Origin: an uncultured Bacilli bacterium
GTDB taxonomy: Bacteria; Bacillota_I; Bacilli_A; RF39; UBA660
NCBI GenBank assembly: GCA_934086485.1
Contig: CAKOIF010000002.1
Span: forward strand, 54,930-118,929
DNA length: 64,000 bases
Reading direction: 5' to 3'
Of this stretch, positions 17,672-25,253 are shown one piece after another. How positions within the stretch are numbered: position 1 is the stretch's first letter; every line of letters begins with the position of its first letter. The notes below the pieces were generated by a model. The model saw nothing but the letters and a program-made list of their open reading frames with translations. It searched no databases and was not told where the DNA came from. A program made the position numbers and the translations under genes.

Positions 17672-18151
17672 TTAATGTTTTACATTAGATTGACTTATAT
17701 TTAATGTTTTTGAAATGGTTTTTATACTTAGCTCTTCATAATAATAAAGATAAAAAACTTTAAAAATAATATTTTTTTTCTTTTTGAGAAAATCCCATAT
17801 AAAGTTTATATCTTCATTTTTTATGTAGTTTAATTCTAAATCAAAGTTATCTGGAATATCAATATTAAATTGTTCATTATCCTTTTTAGTAAATAAAGAT
17901 ACAATTTTTACTTTGTATTTATGACGATAGTATTCATTAACCTTGTTTTTTGCTATACCCATAACATATGCATATTCATTATTAAACTTTATTCCTTTTT
18001 GAAGCTTATTTAGTATCTCAATATAAATATTTTGAATTATATCTTTGATATCTTCTGCATTAGAACAATTACAAACAACATATTTTAATACATTTCTATA
18101 TGTTTTATCATATAAGTCATCAAATATTTTTAAGGTATTTTGATTAATCAT
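17672..18151 (-). CDS. ECF-type RNA polymerase sigma factor, C-terminus cut by an in-frame stop
   Basis: Region 2 is seen at about 10-75 (CSNAEDIKDIIQNIYIEI, the DxxQ/FL-type helix) and region 4 at about 115-159 (FYLYYYEELSIKTISKTLNI). The frame ends at TAA (17674-17672) right after SQSNVKH, inside the region 4 recognition helix. Translation continues in the same frame for 21 codons as LYRTINELKEVMKERNDINE before a second TAA at 17608-17606. That is exactly how a sigma region 4 should end, and it overlaps the downstream gene start. GAGGTG precedes the ATG, and TATAAT lies at 18171-18166. A single base change (AAA or CAA to TAA) or an assembly error would explain it. Confidence 0.8.
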   Translation of the reverse strand: MINQNTLKIFDDLYDKTYRNVLKYVVCNCSNAEDIKDIIQNIYIEILNKLQKGIKFNNEYAYVMGIAKNKVNEYYRHKYKVKIVSLFTKKDNEQFNIDIPDNFDLELNYIKNEDINFIWDFLKKKKNIIFKVFYLYYYEELSIKTISKTLNISQSNVKH

Positions 18152-18185
18152 TTTTTCACCTCACTATTATAGTTGTAAAAAATTT

Positions 18186-18358
18186 AAAAAAGTTCCAAAA
18201 ATATATAAACTTTAATATTACTTTAACAAATTTATTCGGAAATGTCTTTATTTTTATCCTTTTGAAATATATAATGTCGAATTTTGTCATGCGATTTATT
18301 TACTAAAAATGCCTTAAATACTTGTTTTGAAATTAATAGTGGTATAAACTTAGAAATA
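18186..18358. repeat. Duplicated ~173-bp leader, copy 1 (before KilA-N gene)
   Basis: This segment recurs at 19219-19391 with only scattered differences and one or two single-base gaps. It holds no long reading frame, ends a few bases before each gene's ribosome site and contains TATAAT at 18270-18275 in this copy. It is probably a promoter/leader or a recombination site. Confidence 0.8.
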
Positions 18359-18370
18359 AGTGAGGTAAAA

Positions 18371-19174
18371 ATGACAGAATTAACAGTTTTAGATCAAAAG
18401 ATTTCTTATTTTAAAATAGAGGATGAAGATTATATTTCAATTACAGATATGCTTAAATCTAAAGATGGCAATTTCTTTGTATCTGATTGGTTAAGAAACA
18501 GAAATACTATTGAATTTTTGGGTATTTGGGAAGAAATTCATAATCCTAATTTTAATTATGGCAAATTTGCCATAATTAAAAGTCAAGCAGGTTTAAATAG
18601 TTATAAAATTAGTGTTAAAGAATGGGTTGAAAAAACAAATGCAATTGGAATAATGTCAAAAGCAGGGCGATATGGTGGAACTTATGCACATAAAGATATT
18701 GCATTTGAATTCGGTATGTGGATTAGTCCAAAGTTTAAATTATTGCTTATTAAAGAATTTGAAAGATTAAAATCAGAGGAACAAAGACAAATTGGATGGA
18801 ATGCAAAAAGAGAACTATCAAAAATAAATTATAGAATACATACAGATGCAATTAAGCAAAATTTAATTCCTGCTAAATTAACTAAAGAACAAATTAATTA
18901 TATTTATGCCGAAGAAGCTGATGTTTTAAATATGGCATTATTTGGTATGACTGCAAAACAATGGAGAAATAAGAATTTAAATTTAGTCGGAAATATTAGA
19001 GATTATGCTACTATAAACGAGTTAATATGTTTAGTAAATTTGGAAAATCTTAACTCAGTTTTTATTAGTGATGGATTAAAACAATCCGAAAGACTAATAA
19101 GATTAAATCAAATTGCTATTTCACAAATGCAAATTCTTAATGGAAGTGATATAAAATATTTAAATGGAGTATGA
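18371..19174 (+). CDS. KilA-N domain protein (phage/accessory origin)
   Basis: This 267-residue protein has a KilA-N domain in its N-terminal half. It reads EDEDYISITDMLKSK, DWLRNRNTIEFLGIWEE, then GRYGGTYAHKDIAFEFGMWISPKFKL, which is the family core. KilA-N is a DNA-binding domain frequent in phages and accessory islands. The C-terminal half (about 150-267) is a helical domain of unknown role. I chose the ATG at 18371 because GAGG lies 5 bases upstream; the frame is open further up through the duplicated leader. It lies beside a second accessory gene with the same leader and near tRNA-Gly. Confidence 0.88.
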   Translation: MTELTVLDQKISYFKIEDEDYISITDMLKSKDGNFFVSDWLRNRNTIEFLGIWEEIHNPNFNYGKFAIIKSQAGLNSYKISVKEWVEKTNAIGIMSKAGRYGGTYAHKDIAFEFGMWISPKFKLLLIKEFERLKSEEQRQIGWNAKRELSKINYRIHTDAIKQNLIPAKLTKEQINYIYAEEADVLNMALFGMTAKQWRNKNLNLVGNIRDYATINELICLVNLENLNSVFISDGLKQSERLIRLNQIAISQMQILNGSDIKYLNGV

Positions 19175-19218
19175 CTCTAGTAACGCAAATAATTAAAAAA
19201 TTATAGATATAGGAATTG

Positions 19219-19391
19219 AAAAAGTTCCAAAAAATATATAAACTTTAATATTACTTTAACAAATTTATTCGGAAATGTCTTTATTTTATTGCTTTTGAAA
19301 TATGTAATGTCGAATTTTGTCATGCGATTTATTTATTAAAAATGCCTTAAATACTTGTTTAAAAAACAGTAGTGTTATAAACTTAGAAATA
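19219..19391. repeat. Duplicated ~173-bp leader, copy 2 (before 19412 gene)
   Basis: This is the near-identical counterpart of 18186-18358, from AAAAAGTTCC to ACTTAGAAATA. Here the -10-like site of copy 1 reads TGTAAT instead of TATAAT, so the core promoter may differ in strength between the copies. Confidence 0.8.
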
Positions 19392-19411
19392 TCTAAAGGA
19401 GAAATAAATAT

Positions 19412-20182
19412 ATGGACAACACAGAAATTAATGGTTATCAAAATGAGATAATGTTTGCAAAAAATTTAAATGGTAAAAAGATTAAACATCTTTATCCAAA
19501 TCTACAAGATTTGGTAATTGAATTATTCGGTTTTGTCAATTTTAATTCAATTATTTATAGTTGGGTTGATTTTTCAAAGAAGAAATATGATATTATAATA
19601 AAACTTGATGAAAATATTAAAAGAATAAGTATAAAGAAGGGAATCAATAATTCTGTTCATACGGAAGGTATATCTTCATTTATACATTTCTTAATTGAAA
19701 ATAAAGTTCCAAAAGATATTATATATAAATACTTAAGATATCATTATTCAGATGGAACCACAAATGGTAAAGGAAAGGTTAGAATGAGTTCTATGGAATA
19801 TAAAGAAACTCATTTACAAGACATCGAAGACATAAATAAATGTTTTAGTAATAGAAAACTTCTTAAAAAATGTATATATAGGTTTATACTTCAAGGGAAT
19901 AATTCGGATGAGGCTATCGATGGTATTATCTATGGGGTAGTTGATGATTTTTTATTTATTTCAAGCGGAGATGTTTTAAAAATACTTTTAAAACATTCTG
20001 AGGATTATCATAATGGTGTACATTTTAGTGATTTATTTTGCCAAGCAAAAGCAAAAAACTTAAATAATAATCCCAAACATGAAAAAGATAGATATTGTGT
20101 TCAAGTAAAATGGTTTAATTTATTTGATTGTATACTAGAAAGTAATTATGATAAAAATATTGAAAAACAAAATATAAAATAA
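19412..20182 (+). CDS. Hypothetical accessory protein, possibly PD-(D/E)xK nuclease-like
   Basis: I do not recognise this 256-residue protein. The N-terminal 80 residues have a pattern that could be a restriction-endonuclease fold: a helix with Glu13 (YQNEIMFAKNL), then KKYDIIIKLDENIKRISIKKG, where Asp and a Lys in the next strand would form D...xK. This is weak evidence. The rest is helical with a His-rich patch (LLKHSEDYHNGVHFSDLF). GGAG precedes the ATG. It shares its leader with the KilA-N gene, so the two look like members of one class of accessory cassette, perhaps defence genes. Confidence 0.6.
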   Translation: MDNTEINGYQNEIMFAKNLNGKKIKHLYPNLQDLVIELFGFVNFNSIIYSWVDFSKKKYDIIIKLDENIKRISIKKGINNSVHTEGISSFIHFLIENKVPKDIIYKYLRYHYSDGTTNGKGKVRMSSMEYKETHLQDIEDINKCFSNRKLLKKCIYRFILQGNNSDEAIDGIIYGVVDDFLFISSGDVLKILLKHSEDYHNGVHFSDLFCQAKAKNLNNNPKHEKDRYCVQVKWFNLFDCILESNYDKNIEKQNIK

Positions 20183-20186
20183 AGTA

Positions 20187-20274
20187 GATGCAGATTTATT
20201 ATTCAAGATATTTATGTATTATAAAAAAACAAGATTTCTTTGATATTTTCAAGCTAATGATGGGTGTGGTCCAA
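20187..20274 (+). pseudogene. Inverted tRNA-Gly remnant fragments
   Basis: Two pieces of the neighbouring tRNA-Gly region occur here on the opposite strand. GATGCAGATTTA (20187-20198) matches the tRNA 5' end with its upstream flank. CAAGCTAATGATGGG (20250-20264) matches the anticodon 3' arm into the T-arm. They lie 60 bases apart instead of 34, so the copy is disrupted and not functional. It may be a scar of element integration or rearrangement. Confidence 0.5.
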
Positions 20275-20302
20275 TAAAAAAACTATGTCTTTAAAACATA
20301 GT
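20275..20302 (-). terminator. Terminator of tRNA-Gly transcript
   Basis: ACTATGT/ACATAGT arms (20302-20296 with 20288-20282) are followed by seven T on the minus strand, 14 bases past the tRNA CCA end. Confidence 0.8.
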
Positions 20303-20315
20303 ATTCTTTTTAAAT

Positions 20316-20389
20316 TGGAGCAGATTAGGAGAATCGAACTCCCATCATTAGCTTGGAAGGCTAAGGTTCTACCATTAAACTAAATCTGC
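20316..20389 (-). tRNA. tRNA-Gly (anticodon TCC)
   Basis: This 74-base gene with encoded CCA folds as a complete cloverleaf. The acceptor stem is GCAGATT/AATCTGC (7 bp), the anticodon stem TTAGC/GCTAA closes loop CTTCCAA with anticodon TCC, and the T-stem GGGAG/CTCCT closes TTCGATT. It reads GGA glycine codons. A terminator follows. It borders the KilA-N accessory patch; tRNA genes are common integration sites. Confidence 0.95.
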
Positions 20390-20477
20390 ATCAACCGACT
20401 ATTTTATAAATATTTTTCTTTATCAATCGCCTGACAAGAAATATTATATCATATTTTTGTAGTATTGCAAGTAAATA

Positions 20478-20506
20478 TTGTTAAAAATTTTCAAATGTGA
20501 TAATAT
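20478..20506 (+). promoter_or_regulatory. Promoter of lipid-acyl operon
   Basis: TTGTTA (20478-20483), 17 bp, TAATAT (20501-20506) lie 27 bases before the first ATG of the four-gene operon. Confidence 0.5.
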
Positions 20507-20533
20507 TATTCTTATAGGAAAGTAGTTGGTTAT

Positions 20534-21412
20534 ATGCAAAAAAGAAAATTATTTATAGATAGAAAAGATGGTAAAAGAGTAGAAAATGTAAGTGGACTAT
20601 CACAAATAAGTATTGACCTTAAGCCAAGAAGATGTGATAGTGATGTATATATTAACCAAAAAGTTGATGTTACTAATTTAGTGGAATATATAAATAAAAG
20701 AAAATCCGATGGAATTGAACTTTCATATTTTCATGCATTTGTAACAGCATTAGGAAAAGTTATATATAATAGAGAAAAATTAAATTATTTTGTTGCTAAT
20801 AGACATATATATAAGCATAACGATTTAACAATTTCCTTTGTTGCAAAATTAGAATTTACAGATAAAAGCGAAGAAATAATGGTCATTTTACCAATTAAAG
20901 AAAATGACAATATTATTTCTTTGTCAAACAAAATTAGGGAGAAAGTAAGTGTTATTCGACATGGTAATGAAGAAAAAGTTGGTGCAAATAAAGCAATAGA
21001 TATACTTGGAAATTTACCAAATATTTTAAGAGTCCCAATAGTTGGAATATTTAAGTGGTGTGATAGACATGGAGTGCTTCCTTCATCACTTACAAAAGAC
21101 AATATTTACTATAGTAGTATGATTGTATCAAATCTTGGTTCAATTAAATGTGGGGCAATATATCATAATATTAATGATTTTGGTACTTGTTCTACACTTG
21201 CTACCATGGGAGAAATTAAGGATGAAGTAGTTGTGATTAATGGGAAAGAAGAGGTTCGTAAAATAGTTGAATTTGGTGTTAATATAGATGAAAGAATTGC
21301 TGATGGGTATTATTTTGCAAAATCAATTAAATTACTAGAATATATTTTAAATAACCCTAAACTATTGGAGGATAATATAAATGAAAAAATCGAAAATGTT
21401 GAAATTAGATAA
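20534..21412 (+). CDS. E2/CAT-fold acyltransferase-like protein with catalytic His replaced
   Basis: The protein resembles the catalytic domain of 2-oxoacid dehydrogenase E2 and chloramphenicol acetyltransferase: trimeric acyl-CoA enzymes with a C-terminal H-x3-DG motif. Here the matching sequence is VNIDERIADGYYFAKSI, so the catalytic His is Glu253, while DG is kept. The N-terminus lacks lipoyl and E1-binding domains; the protein (292 residues) is only the catalytic domain. It begins a four-gene operon with an acyl-CoA-ligase-like enzyme and two PlsC acyltransferases, so a role in moving or binding fatty acyl groups is likely. Whether it is still an enzyme is open. Confidence 0.75.
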   Translation: MQKRKLFIDRKDGKRVENVSGLSQISIDLKPRRCDSDVYINQKVDVTNLVEYINKRKSDGIELSYFHAFVTALGKVIYNREKLNYFVANRHIYKHNDLTISFVAKLEFTDKSEEIMVILPIKENDNIISLSNKIREKVSVIRHGNEEKVGANKAIDILGNLPNILRVPIVGIFKWCDRHGVLPSSLTKDNIYYSSMIVSNLGSIKCGAIYHNINDFGTCSTLATMGEIKDEVVVINGKEEVRKIVEFGVNIDERIADGYYFAKSIKLLEYILNNPKLLEDNINEKIENVEIR

Positions 21413-23108
21413 AAAATTAAGACCTTGGCTTAAATATTATGGAGATGTTCCTGCGAATATGGAATATCCAAACTTCTCTATGGTTGATTTAATTATAGAG
21501 GCATCAGAAAAATATCCTAATAATATGGCGTATTCATACTATGGTAGCAAGGTTTCATATAAAGAATTTGTCGTTAGAATTAAAAGATGTGCAAAAGCCT
21601 TAAAAAACTATGGTGTAAAAGAGGGCGACAATGTTACTATTTGTATGCCAAATACTCCAGAGGGTATAACGATGGTTTATGCTGTTAATATGATTGGAGC
21701 AATTTGCAATATGGTTCATCCACTTTCAAGTGAAAAAGAACTTGAATTTTATATAAATGCAGCAAATAGTAAATATATTCTAGTTATAGATGCCGTATTT
21801 GATAAAATACTTAAGTTAAAAGATAAAACTAATTTAAAAAGAATTATTATTGCAAGAGCCTCTGAAGATATGAGTTTACCTCTTGCGGGTATATATTGGG
21901 TATTAAATGGAAGAAAGTATAAGATTCCTAAAGATGATAAAGTTATTGTTATGTGGGAAGACTTTATAAATGGTTCAAAAAATTATCAAGGAGATTATTA
22001 TATTACAAGAAAAGCTTATGACCCAGCGGTTATTCTTTATAGTGGCGGTACAACTGGTAGTCCTAAAGGTATTTTGTTATCAAATTTAAATTTTAATGCA
22101 CTTGCAATAGATTGTACAGCTGTAATTAGACAAGCACAGCCAGGTGCAACAATATTGTCTGTTCTTCCAATATTTCACGGTTTTGGTTTAGGAGTATGTA
22201 TTCATACACCACTTTCAAAAGGTATGGGAGTTATTTTGATTCCATCATTCAGTGCTAAAAAGTTTGGCGATATAATCCGTAAAAATCAACCAAATTTTAT
22301 AGTGGGAGTTCCAACTCTTTATGAAGCATTAATTGAAAGCAATGTTGGACCTAATGAACTTAGGTGTGTAAAATCTGTTATATGCGGAGGCGACGCTCTT
22401 AATAGTACGCTTCGTGACAAGGTAAATGACTTTTTATACGAACATGGTTCAGACGCAAAAATTAGAGTAGGTTATGGACTTACTGAAGGAACGGGGGCTT
22501 GTTGTCTTTCTCCAGAAAATATATTTAATGATGGAATAGTGGGTATGCCACTTCCAGATATGTATTTTAAAATAGTGATTCCAGATACACATGAAACTGC
22601 TCCAGTTAATGAGGATGGTGAAATCTGTATTTCAGGTCCACTTGTAATGATGGGGTATTTAAATGATGATGCTGAAACTATGCAAGCCTTAAGATATCAT
22701 GAAGATGGAAGATTATGGCTTCATACTGGTGATGTAGGTTATCTTGGCGAAGATGGACTAATTTATTTTTCTCAAAGAATTAAAAGAATTATTGTATCAA
22801 GTGGTTATAATGTTTATCCAACTTATCTTGAGTCTATTATCAATACTCATGAAGCAGTGTTAACTTCAACTGTTATTGGTATACCGCATCCATATAAGGG
22901 ACAAGTTGCAAAAGCTTTTGTTGTTTTAAAAGATGGTTATAAAGATAAAGGAAAGATAGAAAAAGAAATAAGAGAAATAATGCAAAAAAATGTTGCTAAA
23001 TATTCACTTCCATATGAGTATGAATTTAGGGATAAACTTCCTAAAACACTAGTAGGAAAAGTTGCATTTAAGGAACTTGAAAATGAAGAAAGAAAAAAAA
23101 GACAATAA
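21381..23108 (+). CDS. AMP-dependent acyl-CoA synthetase/ligase
   Basis: This adenylate-forming enzyme would activate a carboxylic acid, probably a fatty acid, to acyl-AMP and a thioester. It has the P-loop SGGTTGSPKG (about 222-231), GYGLTEGTG (about 363-371), the HTGDVGY motif and a C-terminal domain with the catalytic Lys region KTLVGKVAFKEL. The length is 575 residues, and the gene at 48.7 kb encodes a paralogue of the same length. Its ATG, with TTGGAGG 9 bases upstream, overlaps the preceding gene by 32 bases, and its end overlaps the PlsC gene by 26, so the operon is tightly coupled. Confidence 0.92.
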   Translation: MKKSKMLKLDKKLRPWLKYYGDVPANMEYPNFSMVDLIIEASEKYPNNMAYSYYGSKVSYKEFVVRIKRCAKALKNYGVKEGDNVTICMPNTPEGITMVYAVNMIGAICNMVHPLSSEKELEFYINAANSKYILVIDAVFDKILKLKDKTNLKRIIIARASEDMSLPLAGIYWVLNGRKYKIPKDDKVIVMWEDFINGSKNYQGDYYITRKAYDPAVILYSGGTTGSPKGILLSNLNFNALAIDCTAVIRQAQPGATILSVLPIFHGFGLGVCIHTPLSKGMGVILIPSFSAKKFGDIIRKNQPNFIVGVPTLYEALIESNVGPNELRCVKSVICGGDALNSTLRDKVNDFLYEHGSDAKIRVGYGLTEGTGACCLSPENIFNDGIVGMPLPDMYFKIVIPDTHETAPVNEDGEICISGPLVMMGYLNDDAETMQALRYHEDGRLWLHTGDVGYLGEDGLIYFSQRIKRIIVSSGYNVYPTYLESIINTHEAVLTSTVIGIPHPYKGQVAKAFVVLKDGYKDKGKIEKEIREIMQKNVAKYSLPYEYEFRDKLPKTLVGKVAFKELENEERKKRQ

Positions 23109-23694
23109 TATTTTATATTACATAATTAGACCATTTTTAAAAGTCATTTTTGTTCTTATTATGAAACCAACTGTTGTTCATAAAGATAGACTTCCAAAAG
23201 GTGGTTATTTATATGCGGGAACTCATACAAGCTATTTTGATGCGTTTGAACTAGGATATACTACAAAAAAGTGTGTTCATTATTTAGCAAAAATTGAACT
23301 ATTCAAATCAAAATTAGGAAATTTTTTCTTTCGTAGTACCGGAGCTATTCCAGTAGATAGAAAAAATAAAAATCCTGAAGCAAAAAATGAGGCAATTCAA
23401 AAATTAAAAGAGGATAAAGTAGTTTGCATTTTTCCTGAGGGAACAATAAACAAAACAAAAGATGATATTATGCCATTTAAATATGGGGCCGTATCAATAG
23501 CTAGAAAATCTGGTAAACCAATAGTTCCATTTGCTATTGTAGGAAAACCTAAGCCATTTAATTATAAAACAAAAATAATTATAGGAAAGCCTTTCTATGT
23601 TACAACAGATGATTTTGTAAAAGAAACCGAAAAGTTAGAAAAAAAAGTAATAGATTTAATTAAGGAGGGAAAAAGTTATGAAAGAAAAGCATAA
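23083..23694 (+). CDS. PlsC-type acyltransferase (operon copy 1)
   Basis: This 203-residue lysophospholipid-type acyltransferase has catalytic motif THTSYFD (Hx4D with Thr replacing the usual Asn), TGAIPVDR and motif III FPEGT, then PIVPFAI. I chose the ATG at 23083, 8 bases after AAGGA; a TTG at 23062 is also in frame. It overlaps the AMP-ligase end by 26 bases and the next PlsC gene by 17. Acyl groups activated by the upstream ligase are plausible substrates (inference). Confidence 0.88.
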   Translation: MKKEKKDNNILYYIIRPFLKVIFVLIMKPTVVHKDRLPKGGYLYAGTHTSYFDAFELGYTTKKCVHYLAKIELFKSKLGNFFFRSTGAIPVDRKNKNPEAKNEAIQKLKEDKVVCIFPEGTINKTKDDIMPFKYGAVSIARKSGKPIVPFAIVGKPKPFNYKTKIIIGKPFYVTTDDFVKETEKLEKKVIDLIKEGKSYERKA

Positions 23695-24508
23695 AATTTT
23701 ATACACAATAAATAAATATTTACTCGGAGGATTTTTCTTAGCGTATTATAGACCAAAATTTGAAAATAAACATTTAGTGCCAAAGGATGGCCCAATAATA
23801 TTATGTGGAAACCATGTTCATTTATTTGATCAATGTTTGCCAATATTATCTACGAAAAGAATGCTTCATTATATGGCAAAAAAGGAATACTTTGATAGCC
23901 CATTTGCTTTCTTTTTTAAAGCCAGTGGTTGCATTCCGGTTGATAGAAGTATTCATGACGATAATGCCAAGTCATCAGCAATTGGGGTATTAAATGAGGG
24001 ATATGCTTTAGGTATTTATCCTGAGGGAACTAGAAACTCTTTGGCATGCAAAAATGATAAATTAAAAGAAATGTATGAATTTGTAAACGGAGAAATTCCT
24101 TTTAAAAAGTTTAAAAAAATTATGAAAAAGGATATGGTAAAAGTATCACAAACTGATTTACTTTTAAAGCTACTTTCAGAAAATAAAATTACTAAAGATG
24201 ATATTAAAAATAATATTTATAGAGTTAATGAATATCTTTTAGAACTTGAAAGTGCAAATATTATTACAAGTAATGAGTATTACGATAGTTTGCTACTTCC
24301 TTTAAAGTATGGAGCTGTATCAATGGCACAAAAAACTGGTGCTATCGTTGTTCCTTATGCAATAACTGGAAAATATAGATTTTCTAAAAATAATTTAAAA
24401 GTAACATTTTTAAAACCTTTTACAGTTGCCTCAACAGATGATTTAACTGAAAAAAATAATCAATTATCCACTGAAATAAAAGATGAATTATTAAAATATA
24501 GCAAGTAA
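23678..24508 (+). CDS. PlsC-type acyltransferase with ~80-residue insertion (operon copy 2)
   Basis: The catalytic core has NHVHLFD (NHx4D), SGCIPVDR, YPEGTRN (motif III) and, far downstream, PLKYGAVSMAQ and IVVPYAI (motif IV region). In family members these last two motifs lie about 15-20 residues apart; here about 85 residues of mostly charged helix (roughly 120-207) are inserted. This makes the protein 276 residues. It closes the acyl operon. The insertion may bind a partner or substrate. AAGGAGG precedes the ATG. Confidence 0.88.
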   Translation: MKEKHKILYTINKYLLGGFFLAYYRPKFENKHLVPKDGPIILCGNHVHLFDQCLPILSTKRMLHYMAKKEYFDSPFAFFFKASGCIPVDRSIHDDNAKSSAIGVLNEGYALGIYPEGTRNSLACKNDKLKEMYEFVNGEIPFKKFKKIMKKDMVKVSQTDLLLKLLSENKITKDDIKNNIYRVNEYLLELESANIITSNEYYDSLLLPLKYGAVSMAQKTGAIVVPYAITGKYRFSKNNLKVTFLKPFTVASTDDLTEKNNQLSTEIKDELLKYSK

Positions 24509-24521
24509 TTGTTATATTTTT

Positions 24522-25157
24522 TTATATTAAGTATGAAATATCAAATCCAATATAAACTAAAATTGCAATTGCAATAGTTTTGGAGTACATTAAATTTGTT
24601 TCATTTGTATTTAGATGATATAAATTATATTCATACTCAAAAGTTTTATTAAATCTATCTATTTCATATGTACCTTTATTCCCAATAGTAATGATATTTT
24701 TATATTTTTTTCTAAATATTTTACTATATTTTTCATCATTATTTAATATTAAAACCTCTTTAACTTTTTTTATTTCCTTTAGAACATATTTAGTGTCATC
24801 TCCAATAAATGAACAAATACTCATTATATTATAGCCAAACCCCTTTAATAAATTATTTTTAATATGACTATTATTAATGCATATTATTAGATATTTAACA
24901 TCTTTTTCTTTTGCATTTTTTAAAATGTTATTTATAATTTCATAATTTAAATTATTATTTAACTTATAATATTTTTTATTTATATAATAACCATTATTTT
25001 TAAGAAGTAATACTTTCTCATTACTTTTAATTAGATTTTTATATACAATATGGGCAATTTCATTTTTATATTTGTAGCCCATAATTAATATAATTTTAAA
25101 ATTTTTAGCAAGTTTTTTATTCTCTTTTATTAATTTTTTATCTATCAAAATTATCAC
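24522..25157 (-). CDS. Hypothetical protein, possibly degenerate Mur-ligase-like
   Basis: This Lys/Asn-rich 211-residue protein is divergent from mraY. I cannot name it with confidence. The order ILIMGYKYKNEIAHIVY, KVLLLKNNGYYI, then VLILNNDEKY and ITIGNKGTYE recalls the ATP-binding and substrate strands of MurE-type ligases (GTNGKT..., VINADD...). However, the nucleotide-binding GKT/S is absent, so it would not be a working ligase. The mraY neighbourhood makes a cell-wall origin attractive but unproven. Confidence 0.5.
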   Translation of the reverse strand: MIILIDKKLIKENKKLAKNFKIILIMGYKYKNEIAHIVYKNLIKSNEKVLLLKNNGYYINKKYYKLNNNLNYEIINNILKNAKEKDVKYLIICINNSHIKNNLLKGFGYNIMSICSFIGDDTKYVLKEIKKVKEVLILNNDEKYSKIFRKKYKNIITIGNKGTYEIDRFNKTFEYEYNLYHLNTNETNLMYSKTIAIAILVYIGFDISYLI

Positions 25158-25253
25158 CTTAATAAATTATAGTGAAAAGAAAGTGTAAAATTACACAAAA
25201 AATAAAGTTTTTTATTTATTTTTAAGGTATAATATGTATAAAGGTGATGTAGT

